A DNA stretch of 64,000 nucleotides from Ilex aquifolium (lineage: Eukaryota; Streptophyta; Magnoliopsida; Aquifoliales; Aquifoliaceae): the NCBI GenBank assembly GCA_951799425.1, contig OX637405.1:21797089-21861088 (forward strand), read 5' to 3'. Positions 43,169-54,230 of the stretch are shown here, one piece after another. Position 1 is the stretch's first letter. Each line of letters begins with the position of its first letter. The translations under genes and the position numbers were made by a program. The notes beneath the pieces were generated by a model. It did no database searches, had not been told where the DNA came from, and saw only the letters and a program-made list of their open reading frames with translations.

Positions 43169-44841
43169 TACTTGAGGGTTTTTCCATTGTTGTCCCTAAT
43201 CTCCCAGCATCATCCCTCAATATGTGTGTGGCTTATAGGGATGGGGGAGTGTCACTCTCCCTCGGAATGATGTGAGAAATAGGGAAACAAAATAATGGTG
43301 GGTAATGAAATGTGTGTGTGTGTGTGTGTGAACAAAAGTGCTCCCCAAGCGCAGGGAGACTTTCGAATGTCGTGTTTTATTTGGAATTAGTATTTTAAGG
43401 TCGTCTCCTCAGAGAAGGAGGTTGAATCATGGTGAATGTGATTTTTGGTGAACAAAAAGAAAAGTGTAAAAATCTTTTGTTGTTTGAGTTTGGTTTGTGA
43501 GTGTGTTTTTGATGAAAATGGAATGAAACAAGTGTTGGCTAATCCAAAGGGTTCATTCCAATGGGAATGCCAACTCAACTCGAAACCTTCCCCCAATGGT
43601 GTCTAGATGTTCGATTGATTCATGGGAAGTGAGAGACTAGAATGGAGGTGAGGATCCAAGCATACCCCGTGACAATGCCTACGGTGTATCAAAGACTCAC
43701 AACCATGTCCACACTCAACCCAGTCAAACCGAACCAACGTACACTACGAGGGGGAATGAAAATGAGTTGAAATGGCATACCCAAGAGGAGTTCTCCTTTG
43801 GATTAACCAACTTAAGATTTAGCTACTCATAATGAAAGCAAGAACATAGACATAATGAAGAGACATTGTAAGAAATGAAGCTTGGAACTTAACTAATGCA
43901 AGAAAACATAAAACTACTGGAAAATGCATTTAAGACCCATTTGAAAAGCTTTGAGATGAAAACTTAAATACATTAATGGTAAAAGCTAGGATACTCAACT
44001 AAACTTGAAGTATGCTTGTAATAAATGACATTCAATACATTTAATAAAGCTTAGAAAGGTCTTCAAGGAATTACAAGACAATGTATGGAAGAAAATGCAA
44101 AAATATCAACTTCTCTCTCTAGTACTATTCATCTTCTTCCTAAGAGCTTCTCTCTCTATATTACAATGTATATCAATAATTTTTGAATAATGGTATGTAT
44201 TCTTTGCCAAAACGTCCATGGAGCCCCTCTATCCTGTGTGAAGTCATCCCCATCAATAGGGGGCTGAGAGGGATGGGTTGAGCAGGCTCATGCAGGCCTA
44301 GCCAGCACACCCAGCTTCTTCTCTCTCCTCTCTCCTCATTAATGTCCAAACCTCCAAAATTCCAAGCTAGGGTGTATGAGGGGATGTTTGTGTGTAAGGC
44401 GTGTTAAGGAAGAGTGGGAGAGTGCTTGGTGGGACCCCCAAAGTTGTAGAGCTTGAGATGCAAAGTCTGGCGATTTTCAGTAAAACCTACCGGTAGGTCG
44501 ATGAAAACCTACCGGTAGGTTTCACTCCAGTGAGCAAAACCTATCGGTAGGTTTGCGGTAGGTGCAGATCCAGTAGCCAAAACCTACCGGTAGGTTTTTC
44601 CTTGTTTTGCAAAATTCTTGATTCCTCCACCTTTCAAGCAAACATTGAGCCTCCACCTCAACTCCAATCAACTCAAGCATCATGATATGGCCTAACAAGC
44701 ACCATTTGAATCCCTTTTCCTGTAAACATATCAAAACTTCATTAAAAGCTCGAACATTGCAATTTCGCTCATTTTAACCACAAAAGCAAATGTAAAAGGG
44801 ATGTAAATGTACATAAAATATGCAATGTTTTGTGCTAATCA
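43169..44841 (-). repeat. Solo LTR D, Athila type, with target duplications
   Basis: In element orientation it begins TGATTAGCACAAAAC (44841). It ends ...CCTCAAGTA (43169), where CA has become TA. GTAAC flanks both sides (43164-43168 and 44842-44846). It aligns along its length with LTR E (49306-50961), sharing the start, the 'gcttggggagca' segment and the 'gattaggg' end tract. No primer site or polypurine tract adjoins it, so it is the product of LTR-LTR recombination. It sits in the 5' region of the Tat-type remnant. Confidence 0.88.
44485..44595. repeat. Palindrome cluster in LTR D (ACCTACCGGTAGGT)
   Basis: The 14-bp perfect palindrome ACCTACCGGTAGGT occurs at 44485, 44507 and 44582. A one-base variant (ACCTATCGGTAGGT) is at 44539 and a half site (gcggtaggt) at 44555. 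Steps between starts are 22, 32 and 43 bp. Each half contains ACCTACC, which matches the AC-I type MYB site. Spacers contain actgga, as in LTRs B and E. Confidence 0.92.
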
Positions 44842-45006
44842 GTAACTCCTCCCAGCTAAATTTCATTCAATTCACCACAACTTTACTGACTTAATCATCG
44901 AAAGGTCGACACCGGAGTCCCTTCGGTCTTCGACTTCCTTGTAGGAACCTACCAGCGATTGCCAAATCATCTTACATTCCATTGGTGCAGCTTTTGGGAT
45001 CAACAA

Positions 45007-45025
45007 TTGGTGTCGTTTGTGGGAA
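45007..45025 (+). other. Degenerate primer binding site of the Tat-type element
   Basis: TTGGTGTCGTTTGTGGGAA, close to the TTGGCGCCGTTTGTGGGAA site of plant Tat/Retand elements with two C-to-T changes. Confidence 0.72.
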
Positions 45026-45060
45026 TCGACTTAATTTCCAATAACAAAACTACAAATCCT

Positions 45061-45790
45061 ATGGAGATAAATAGGTCATCAAAAGAACCTGCAGTTGATC
45101 ATACTTATGAATGCCCCAATACCCACCCAGTGGGACGAAGTACCGTGCCGCCTCTAGAAAAGGATTCAACAAAGGTCAAAAGAATGGAAAAGGCAATCGA
45201 GGAGTTGAAACAACAGAATCAACAAATATTCCAGCTCTTGGAGCAAGATTAATATCAAACCAGAGAGTATGCGGGGGATAACCAGGAGGTTGATCAAAGC
45301 CAGAGTGAAGTTGTTCGCCCTCAAATCAATGACCAATGGGAGCAAAAGTTTCAAGAGGCAAACAAAAAATTAGGAAATGTTAAATATGGTGAAAGCCCTG
45401 GTTCCAAAAGCTATTGAGACCCTGGTCCAGCAAACCGAATCACCATTCTCCCAGGGCGTATCAAATTACCCTCTATCAGAGAGGCTCAAGATACCGACAA
45501 TTGAAACATTTAACGGAACAAAGGACCCGCTGGACCACCTAGAGACTTATAGATCTCCAATGATGTTCCACAACATCCTAGATCAAATGATGTGTCGATC
45601 CTTTGCCACCACGGTTAAGGGAACTGCAAGGCACTGGTTTAACAAGTTGAAGCCAAACTCGATCATCACATTCGGAGAGTTGAGCACCTTAGCAAGGGCC
45701 CAGAGCTACATGAATGGGGAAGATATCCTTCTAGCTCGAAGAAACTAGGAAGAAAGATGGGAAGATCGACGAGAGGGCAACAGAAGGTGA
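45061..45790 (+). pseudogene. gag: Gag remnant of the Tat-type element
   Basis: It begins MEINRSSKEPAVDHTYE and stops near 45250. A shifted frame (45377-45748) holds the recognisable core: IPTIETFNGTKDPLDHLETY, MCRSFATTVKGTARHWF and LKPNSIITFGELS. After that it jumps straight to the later 'LARAQSYMNGED' motif. The part in between, normally about 100 residues, is gone. Confidence 0.8.
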
Positions 45791-46252
45791 GATCTGTCAA
45801 ACAAGAAAGAAAGGGTGAGCAACCCAAAGAAAAATCATTCTGAAAGGGGATCCTCCATGGAACAAATCATCTTCTAGATTTAGGATGAGAGGATCCTCGA
45901 ATAGCCTGGGAAGATGATGACTCAGCCCATCAAGAAGTCCAAGGACAAGTATTTCCATTTCCACACGGATCACAGCCATAATAAGGAGGATTACTAGGTC
46001 TTAAAGGACCAAATAGAGGATCTGATCCAAAAAGGACATCTCGGGAGGTATATTGAACACCAACGATAGGAGAAGAATGACATTCAACCCTACTGCGAGG
46101 AGGTTCCGCATCAATAGCCGGTTGGAGAAGTCACGGTAACCTTCGGGGGCTTTGCAAGAGGTGGAGAAAATAGTTCCGCCAGGCGAGCCCATGTTTGCAA
46201 AGCAAAATTTGAGCTAGAGGTTAGGTCGGTTAATCCAAGAAAAAGGTCCCGG

Positions 46253-46660
46253 GTGGATCCCCCAATTACTTTCTCGAAAGAAAATTCGAGTGGTGTTCAA
46301 CACCCACACGAAGACCCGCTAGTGGTCACTTTAAAAATTGCTAATTACTCTGTGAAGAGAGCTCTGATAGATAGTGGGAGCCCAACGAACATTATATTCA
46401 TTCCAACCTTTCAAAAATTTAATATCGAAAGAGAGAGGTTAACACCATTAACCTCTCCACTTATTGGTTTTTCAGGAGAAAAGGCTCATCCCTTAGGAGC
46501 CATCGTCCTACCGGTTACAGCTACGTTGGCGACACAACAAACCACGATTATTACGAATTTTCTGGTGCTAGACTGTCTATCAATAAACAATGTTATTATG
46601 GGCGGTCCAAGCCTCAATTCCATAAGGGCGGTACCCTCAACATATCATCTCCTCATGTAA
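46253..46660 (+). pseudogene. pol: Aspartic protease remnant of the Tat-type element
   Basis: 135-codon open stretch with the catalytic motif ALIDSGSPTNIIF (DSG retained), a GFSGEKAHPLGAIVLPV segment and MGGPSLNSIRAVPSTYH, all typical of the Tat clade. Stops lie on both sides. Confidence 0.82.
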
Positions 46661-46766
46661 TTCTCAACCAAGGAAGGAGTTGGAGAATTATGTGGGGATC
46701 AAGTAGCAGCCCGCAAGTATTATGTATCCTCCATGAGGGGGAAACAGCAATAGGAAGCTCTTCAAG

Positions 46767-47629
46767 TTGATTTTTCTAGATCATAAAGGAAAGTTGGAGC
46801 ACCTGCAACCGGTGGAGGACCTGGAACCTATTCAGATAAGGGATGGCCCTAAACAAGTCACCTTCATTGGGAGGATGCTCAAAGAAAACTTGAGAGCTTC
46901 ATTAATAGAGTTTTTGAACTCTAATAAAGACGTCTTTGCTTGGAGACAGTTTGATATGAGTGGAATAGACCCCACCATAACTATATACAAGCTGAATGTC
47001 AAGCTAAGCTTTAGACCAATCTGATCGAAATGTCGAAGCTTCGCCCCCTGAGCGAAATCAGGTGATCAAGGAAGAAGTAGCAAAGCTTTTGGATGCCAAG
47101 TTTGTAAGGGTGGTGCAACACTCACTGTGGCTAGACAATATTGTGCTGGTAAAGAAGACAAATGGGAAGTGGCGACTTTCTGTAGATTCTAACGACCTAA
47201 ATAAGGCCTGGCCGAATGACTGCTTCCCATTACCAAGGATCGAAATTCTAGTCGATGCCATTGCAACGAACTACTTTCCTTTATGGACGCGTTCTTAGGA
47301 TACAACCAGATCATTATGCATGAACCAGATCAGGAAAATACCTCTTTCATAATAGAGGAAGGAACCTATTATTATAAGGTCATGTCATTTGGTTTGAAAA
47401 ATGCAGGAGCTACTTATCAGAGATTGGTAAATCACATGTTCAAGGAACTCAATGGAGGTGAATGTTGATGATATGCTCGTCAAAAGCCTTTGAGCCATTT
47501 AGCTGATTGAACATTTGAAGAAGACCTTTGACACTCTTAAGAGGTACAACATGAAGTTTAATCTGGCTAAGTGCACCTTCGTCATGGAATCACATACTCC
47601 TTATATTGCCAATATTCACCAGATTTTGA
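46767..47629 (+). pseudogene. pol: Reverse transcriptase remnant of the Tat-type element
   Basis: Broken across three frames: WRQFDMSGIDPTI; NGKWRLSVDSNDLNKAWPNDCFPLPRI; FLGYNQIIMHEPDQENTSFI ... FGLKNAGATYQRLV. The catalytic Y-X-D-D region appears as NVDDMLVKS after a shift near 47460. The sequence ends at the junction with element E. Confidence 0.85.
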
Positions 47630-47657
47630 CTGTATGGTACCGGTACGATTTGTCTGA
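47630..47657 (+). promoter_or_regulatory. LTR-like palindrome segment before the env-like ORF of E
   Basis: ctgtatggtaccggtac is identical to 49607-49623 in LTR E. The next bases, gatttgtctga, match the LTR's gatttgcctga that follows its last palindrome, as if one 13-bp unit were absent. It lies about 195 bp before the ATG at 47852. No good TATA box follows. It may be a promoter element or merely an LTR scrap at the deletion junction. Confidence 0.4.
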
Positions 47658-47851
47658 TACGAAAATTTTTTAGGGCTTTTAATTTAAACTCCTCGTTAAA
47701 CCCTTCATTTCCCCACTTCTATTCCTGCCCTATTCCTCTCTCCCTCACTCGAAAACACTCCAAGGTCCCAAAACCCTCTCCACTTCCCTCTCAATCCATA
47801 AAACCCCCTTTGATTTCGGCTTCTTTGGACAACCCTCATTGGATAATCTCA

Positions 47852-49029
47852 ATGGTTCGCACCAAGAGAGCAGGACTAGGGCCAGGACCAGAGCCCAGTT
47901 CCCCTCCTGCCAAGGTCTCCTCCAGCCGCAAGAGAGGAGGCGAAGGGTCATGTGAGGACCCAGAGGAGCAGAGGAAGAGGGCTAAGAGGGATGCCCGTCG
48001 CCAATTGATCGATGGTAAGGGTGTGACCTGTGAACGATTTTTGGATAAAATTTCCCTTTCCCCCATTCATCCCGTTGTGAAAATCATTGAAGGACATGGG
48101 ATGCATTTCTGGTTCAAGGAGGTTGAGGGTTACAACCTGGCATTGGTGAGGGAGTTCTACCGTTCATTGAAATTAGTTGAGGTTGCTTTTGGGGAAGTTC
48201 TGAGAGTGAACGTTAGGGGAAAGGTGTTTACAGTGACCCCTGATGTCATAGCCACCTTTCTTGGAGACTATCGGAGACCCCCATCTTCCCCACCAGTCTA
48301 TCCCTACAACATGGGAAGAGCTAAGACTAAGGCGGAGTATGTCAATTTGATGTATGAGGATCCGACTGAATTCAAGGGAGTGGTTCATAGCATGTTTATG
48401 GGCTTCTCAACAAATTGCTTCATTATAACCTACTCCCAAGGGCTGCAGAAAAGAAACCAAACCTGGAAAAGCTGGCCATTCTGGATGCTGTTGTGTCGGG
48501 CAAAACAATCGATTTTGCCCTTGTTATTTGGGAAGTTATGAAAGACTTTGCCATCACAGAGAAGCCATTGACTAACCTGCCGTATGGGAGCTTGGTTACC
48601 CGACTGTGTAACCATTTTAAGGTTAAGGGCTACGCATCAGAAAAGCTCACTCCACCCGAGACTGGGGCCATAGGTAGGGCCAGTAGCCAAAAGAGGAGGG
48701 CTATGGGTCGTGGGGAGCAAGCTCAGCTTGGGTCTGATGAGGACGTTGTACCAACTGCACCCACCATGCCATTCAAGCCTGTTTCAGCATGCTCAGTCCC
48801 TAAGAGACTTGATGCACTAGAGACGACAGTGCATGGGATTGAGGCCTCGGTTCAGGGAATGATGGTGATGATGAAGGAGATGTACATGCACACATTCCCT
48901 GGGAGACCCATCCCAGAAGTTCCTACTGCACCTTCAACCTCCAGGGTGAATGAGGTTGTGGAAGATGATGAGGAGTCTGAGGAAGGGGAAGAATCAGAGG
49001 GTTATGAGGAAGAGAGTGATGGAGAGTAA
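47852..49029 (+). pseudogene. Env-like / 'plant transposon protein' ORF of element E
   Basis: MVRTKRAGLGPGPEPS begins a basic, Pro/Ser-rich N-terminus (KKR-type clusters could serve as a nuclear signal). The conserved family core follows at about residues 60-180: CERFLDKISLSPIHPVVKII, NLALVREFYRSL, VNVRGKVFTVTPDVIATFLG. A 1-nt shift near 48405-48412 moves the rest to another frame (48415-49029), which ends in a Met-rich helix (MMVMMKEMYMH) and an acidic tail of Glu/Asp/Ser. No signal peptide or clear transmembrane helix is seen, arguing against a true envelope protein. It has one lesion and is better preserved than the copy in element C. Confidence 0.75.
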
Positions 49030-49278
49030 GGAGTTCTTGTGCTAGTATAGGATTTTGTGTAGTTGGGGGGGGAGATTAGGCTATTTTGTTCTTTTTGATG
49101 ACCTACTCCATTTTGTACTCCAACTTCGTTCACATTAATATAAACCCACAATTGTTCCATTTTACTCATTTTCATGTTGTTACTTGCATTTTGATTAATT
49201 GAATGAATGATCATTGATTTGGATTGAATATGTGCTATTTTCATTGTGTTGTGCTGAGGAATGAATCTTTTGCTAAGG

Positions 49279-49303
49279 GACTAGCAAAACCTAAGTTGGG
49301 GGG
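49279..49303 (+). other. Polypurine tract and conserved context of element E
   Basis: ctagcaaaacctaagttggggg followed by g and TG; the same block (ctagtaaaatttaagttggg) precedes LTR C. The conserved 5' extension may be part of the primer signal. Confidence 0.8.
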
Positions 49304-49305
49304 TG

Positions 49306-50961
49306 TGATTAGCACAAAACTTTGTATATTTTAAGGTGCTAATCAGCTCATTTCACTTATTTTTGAAGATTTAATGATAGGAGTTATGATGATTGAAGTC
49401 TTAACGTCAAAAATTTGTGTTTGCAGTTGAAAGGAGCTAATTATGGTTTGTTAAGGCCCACCCATACCACTTGGGATGAAAGGAGATGAAAAGAGAACTT
49501 GGGGACAGCTCAGAAGCAAAGGAATCCGAAGTTTCAGACAAGGAGGCAGAACAGTACCGGTACTCAGTACCGGTACGCTAAACATTCTGGAGTCGAAGTA
49601 CCGGTACTGTATGGTACCGGTACTCAGTACCGGTACGATTTGCCTGACAAGCCCAGTGTCTGCAGATCTTCTCAGCTACTTCGAGGGTCCCACCATAGAT
49701 GCCCCCACACTCCTCTGACACGCCCACAACACTGTTCATCAGGCCCACGCCTTACTCTGCACTCTAGAGCTACAGCCTTAAATGAAGAGAGAGAGAAGAG
49801 GAGGAGTTGGGTGTGTGCAGACCAATTCTGCACTCCCTTGTCCAGGTCATCCAGGCTACACCCTACTGATGGGGGTCACTTCAGGGAGCTACAGGAGCAG
49901 GTCAGGCACGGTTTTGGTGGGAAAGAGCTCTCCAATGATCGGCATTCTTCCATAGCAGAGAGAGGCAGATAGAGAGAGAAGCTCTGGGCGTAGAAGATGA
50001 TGAATAGTAGTTTTAGAGAGAGAAAGTTGTGATTTTTGCATTTCTTTTACTGCATTGTCTTGTAATCAAGGGTAGGAACCTTTATATCTTCAATGAATGT
50101 CATTAATGTCATTTTCCCTTATGTCATTGCTAGCTTAATGCTCTCATTTAAGTTCTACCATTAATGCTTTCAAAGTATTCATGTTTATAGATATAAAATA
50201 GATTTTCATTTCATTCACTTCTAGTCTATGATTTCTTGCACTTAGTTACTTCAAAACTCCATATCCATATAATGCATTATATTTACATTGTCATTTCTAT
50301 TTCAAGTATGAGTAGCTAAGCCCTTTTTGTTGGCAAGACCAAGGGGAATCCTCATTTGGGTATATCGTTTCAACTCTTTCTACACCCTCCCTTTAGAGTC
50401 CCATGGTTCGGTTTGACCGGATTGAAGGTGGATGATTCGGTGAATCTTTGATAATCCGTAGGCCTAGTCACGGTTTATGCTTAGGCACTCACCAACATCA
50501 TCCTCGGCTTTCCGTGAATCAACCGTTCATTCTTGCTCAATCGGAGGTGTGAGTTGAGTTGAGATAGTATACCCATTGGAGGGACCCCTTGGAATTGCCA
50601 ACGCTTGTTCTCTCATTCTAATTTTACCAAAACACACTTCATCAAACAATTTCCAACAACAAGAATTTTACACTTTCTTTGCCCAAAATCACTTTCAAAT
50701 TGGTTTACTTCCTTCCCCGTGGAAACGACCTTGGAATACCACCAAGTAAAAGACGACCCATGAAAGTCTCCTTGCGATTGGGGAGCATTTTTGTGCATTC
50801 ACCTATCACATTCCCACTGACCTATTTCCTTTCCTATTGCCCTTTCTTTTCACACTATTCCAAGGGAGCGTGACCTCCCTTCCCGGTTGAATATACATCA
50901 CACATACACCTTGGGGGATAGTATTTTAGGGGTTAGGAATAGGACTGTTTTTGCTCAATCA
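49306..50961 (+). repeat. 3' LTR of element E
   Basis: 1656 bp from TGATTAGCACAAAAC to ...GCTCAATCA. Its end was set by alignment with solo LTR D, whose target duplication fixes the boundary. It contains the palindrome array at 49553-49637 and a U5-like 'cttgcgattggggagca' segment. Confidence 0.85.
49553..49637. repeat. Palindrome array in LTR E (AGTACCGGTACT)
   Basis: Five copies of a GTACCGGTAC palindrome start at 49553, 49566, 49597, 49613 and 49626. The first doublet and the next unit are 44 bp apart, as in LTR B. Flanking bases vary (AGTACCGGTACT, AGTACCGGTACG, GGTACCGGTACT). The spacer ctaaacattctggagtcga contains CTGG like the spacers in B and D. Confidence 0.95.
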
Positions 50962-51994
50962 GTAGGTATCAATGTTCTATCGGAAGGTCGACATCAAATT
51001 TTGACGGGTAACTACAATTAAAGTCCGATTGTACCATAACTTTTGGGAATTTTCTACTAATAGAAAGAAGAGATATTTTTGGTAAACATAATCATCAAAG
51101 AAATTGACCAAATCTGAAAATCTTCATTCCACACACCATAAAAATAGAAGACCTTTGGGAAAGAAAAAGATCATCGTTTCTTTGCAATTGTTATCTTTAG
51201 TTTTTCTAGCAGCCATACTTTAGTTTTACTAATTTTCCTTTAGTTTTAGAGTATTGTCCTTCAATTTCAAGTCAATTCAATTCAGTTTATTAAGAGTAAT
51301 CAACTTTATTTCAGTTCTTCAATTTAAGGTACCTTTATATTTAATTTCATATTTATTTTACAGTTCCATTCTTTACTTATAGACTTCAATTATGTCTTCT
51401 TCAATGCTTTGATTTACTTTTAGTGTCATGAATGAGTAGTCTCCTTTCCGGATAATCTGAGGCAGGATTCCCAACCCATGAACTAGGGTTTACACTCTAA
51501 AATAGGATTTTTACGATGTATGTGATTTAATGATTGAATAGTTATTTTTCAGCAACCTAATTGATTTTTAACCATCCTTTATTATCCGTAAACAATTGAT
51601 TTTGACACGGATAATTATTGGAGTCCCTGCAATCAATTGGATACAAATTCTTCTACCAATTTATTTGTCACCAAAATCATTATTTTTACTAATTAAAGTT
51701 TTTATTGAATATAATCCGTCTGAGGGAGTTTCATTACAAACTTGGATGAGTTATAGATTGAGAGTGTAAATTAATGTTCATGGGTGGGATGAAATCTGAA
51801 GATTATCTGATTTTTTCTTTTATTGAATTTATCCTTACCAAAATTCTCAAATTTCAAAGAACTCTTTATTTTTATTGTACATATCACCTTGGTTTACTAA
51901 ATTTTTCCCTGATGAATGACCTTGGAATTTCATTCCAACATACTACACGATCATTCTCTTACACTTGGGAGCTTCGTGAAAATACACCCACTTT
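50962..51994. other. Flank between elements E and G, unrecognised
   Basis: AT-rich. A tract around 51420-51640 ('gacacggataattattggagt', 'ctaaaataggattttta') resembles the U5 parts of Athila-type LTRs in style, so it may be an old LTR remnant. No gene is supported. Confidence 0.4.
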
Positions 51995-52556
51995 TGAGGG
52001 CAAGTAGGGCCCATCAGGAGAGGACCAAGGAGGCGAAGGACTACTTGACAAAGGCAGTGAAGAGGATGAATAAATGGGCAGACGAGAAAAAGAGGATATT
52101 CGAGTTTGATGTTAGTGGTAAAGTGATGCTGAAATTGACCCCACTGATTTGGAAAAATATCACTCGGAAGTCTGCACATAAGCGACTGATCCAGAGCTAT
52201 GACGGTTCTTTTGTTATCACAAGAACGATTGACAGATTGGCTTATAGGTTGGATCTTTCCAATTGACTCAAACTACATCTGGTATTCCATGTTGCATTCC
52301 TAAAGTCGTATATTGAGGAGCCAGGCGACCCTAGCAAATATGTTTGGCGTCAGGCTCCTCCAACAATCAGGAAGCAATCACTGAGGTGGTAAAATCAATT
52401 CTTGACCACAAGAATGAAGGAATGAGTAAGAAAAATAAAAGTACTCATTACCTTGTCAAGTGGAAAGGAAAGGCATCGGAATAAGCTACTTGGGAGAAGG
52501 AGACGACATTGTGGCAATTCCAAGATCTGATCAAACAGTATCATGCTAGGCTTCCA
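51995..52556 (+). pseudogene. pol: Integrase C-terminus and chromodomain of element G
   Basis: KKRIFEFDVSGKVMLKLTP, SYDGSFVITRTIDRLAYRLDLS and HLVFHVAFLKSYIEEPGDPSKY align with the post-integrase region of chromoviruses. A later frame gives the chromodomain: THYLVKWKGKASE, a stop, then ATWEKETTLWQF. Stops occur at about 52264 and 52483, with a frame change in between. The chromodomain aromatic cage residues (Y, W, W) are still readable. Confidence 0.8.
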
Positions 52557-52590
52557 ACAAGGTCGTTGGGTACTTCAGGTGGGGGTAGTT

Positions 52591-53431
52591 TATCACACCC
52601 TAATTGACTTGGGTGCAAAATGGCTGGTCTTGGTGACACCTTGCACCAAGCCAAGCCATGAGTTGGAAGCAAGGTGATGCGACTAAGGTGCTCGACAGAT
52701 TGTGGGGACCTGTAGCTATAAGAGACCACCCGACTAAGTATGGCAGCACGTGGTGGGCTCAATTGAGGCAATGTTAGAGCATGGCTTCGAATTTCATGGC
52801 ATGGGCTTGAGCTAGGATGCTTGATGGCTCGTGGGCAAGGCTTGGCTGCTGAATTGTGGGCACATGGCAGGCATATGCATTTGACCAAACAGTTGAGGGG
52901 AAGTTGCTACACAAGACCTGGTCAAAGGGAGGCCGTTGTGGGCGATTTAAGCCACAACCTCATCATAGGTATGTAGTTAGGGGCAGTTACCAAATTAGTT
53001 GCTGAAATGGAGGAACTGCCTAACACCTGTCGAGCAAATAAGCAGCCTAGTTGAACAATTTTGCTGAAAATCAGCTATGACCATGTAACTGAGTGGCTTG
53101 TGGGCCAGTAAACCCTAGGTAGTTGAGGTTGTCATCTGCCATAACCTTTGTATAAATAGGGGTGCTAGGGAAATCTGTAAGGATAGAGAGTCCTTGACCA
53201 AAATTTGAGTTCCTTGTATTTGAGTGAGTAATCAATATAAGTTTTGAGAGTATTTTCCCTGTAAATTCGTGTGTGTTGGATTTGTGAGTGTCTGTGTATC
53301 CCATATTCGTGTTTGGTGTGGCTGGTTGCAGTGACAACGCCTTCACGAATAGCCTCTTTTATGAGAGAAATTGAAAAACGAGAGTTACCCCATGACACTT
53401 AGTGTGGAGGCAACAAAATTTTGTATCAACA
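52591..53431 (+). repeat. 3' LTR of element G
   Basis: Starts TATCACACCC (a likely TG-to-TA change of the usual TGTCACACCC type start) after the purine tract. TATAAATA lies at 53151-53158. The end is placed at ...tgtatcaaca. Boundaries are approximate; no second LTR is in the window. Confidence 0.6.
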
Positions 53432-53918
53432 ATACCTTATTTTTACAAATTTTTAAAACTTTTATGTTGTTACATTTTTTTAAGTGCAATGCACGTAGTT
53501 TGCTGATAATAATGCCTTGTCTAGTATGATGGAAAACTAAAAAGATAAAAAGTTAAAAGAATATATAAAATATCATATTTGGTAAGAAGAAAAATGAAAA
53601 AAGATTGAAAAGTAGAATGATTACCTTTCCTTCTAATTTACCAAAATCTATCCCTCTAAAATTGAGAAGAAAAGTGGATGAAAGTAAATTATATATATTA
53701 AAATATATGTTATGTAGATTTATATCCATTAATATATGCATACATCCTATTTATCTATTATATATTAAGTACACATTAATTTTATACATATAGATACAAT
53801 GGTAAAATAGGCATCTATACTTTTTCCGTCCTTTCACTTTTTCATTTGTATCAAATATTAAAAAAAAATCTTACTTTTCATTCCTTCTACCAAACACAAA
53901 TTATATACGGAAAAAGAA

Positions 53919-54224
53919 TTAATTGCACGGGAGGTCAAAGTATGGGGTTTGTCAACTCATGATTAAAACTATGTAATTTAGGTAGCTATTTCACCAAAAT
54001 TTGAATAAAAATTTGGTCAAGAGTTATCCAAATTATTTTTTTGTTCATACTTAAGTATCACGTGACAAGTTTATGATAAAAAAATCGTTAGTAATCTGAA
54101 CGCTATCTGTCTGAGGGATCATATAGAAACATATTTAATACTTTAGGGACTAAAATGAAACAATTGAAACATTGAGGATCAAAATGAGATAAATTTCATA
54201 CTTTAGGGACCTCTAGTACAATTA
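53919..54224. mobile_element. MITE with TTAATTG ends
   Basis: TTAATTGCACGGGAGGTC on the left and GACCTCTAGTACAATTAA on the right form imperfect inverted repeats continued by 'aaagtatg' / 'catacttt'. 306 bp, no coding capacity. The superfamily is not clear because the flanking duplication is not evident. Confidence 0.7.
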
Positions 54225-54230
54225 ACCCAA

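Larger units (their letters stand above)
44847..47629 (+). mobile_element. Decayed Tat-type Ty3 element, 5' half
   Basis: Order: a remnant of 5' LTR, a degenerate primer site (45007-45025), gag, protease, and RT cut off at about 47629 by element E. All frames carry stops or shifts. The gag core has an internal deletion of roughly 100 residues. The left part of its 5' LTR should lie left of solo LTR D, before 43164. Confidence 0.8.
47630..50961 (+). mobile_element. Element E: Athila-type element, 3' half only
   Basis: Contains a palindrome module, an env-like ORF, a polypurine tract and a 3' LTR. Gag and pol are absent; the left edge joins the Tat-type RT remnant exactly at a palindrome-bearing segment that also occurs inside its LTR. 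It is related to element C in layout. Confidence 0.78.
51995..53431 (+). mobile_element. Element G: decayed chromovirus, 3' end
   Basis: An integrase C-terminus with chromodomain (51995-52556) is followed by a purine tract (aggtgggggtag, 52578-52589) and an LTR of about 840 bp (52591-53431) with a TATA box. No left half is present. Substitutions and stops indicate an old copy. Confidence 0.75.
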
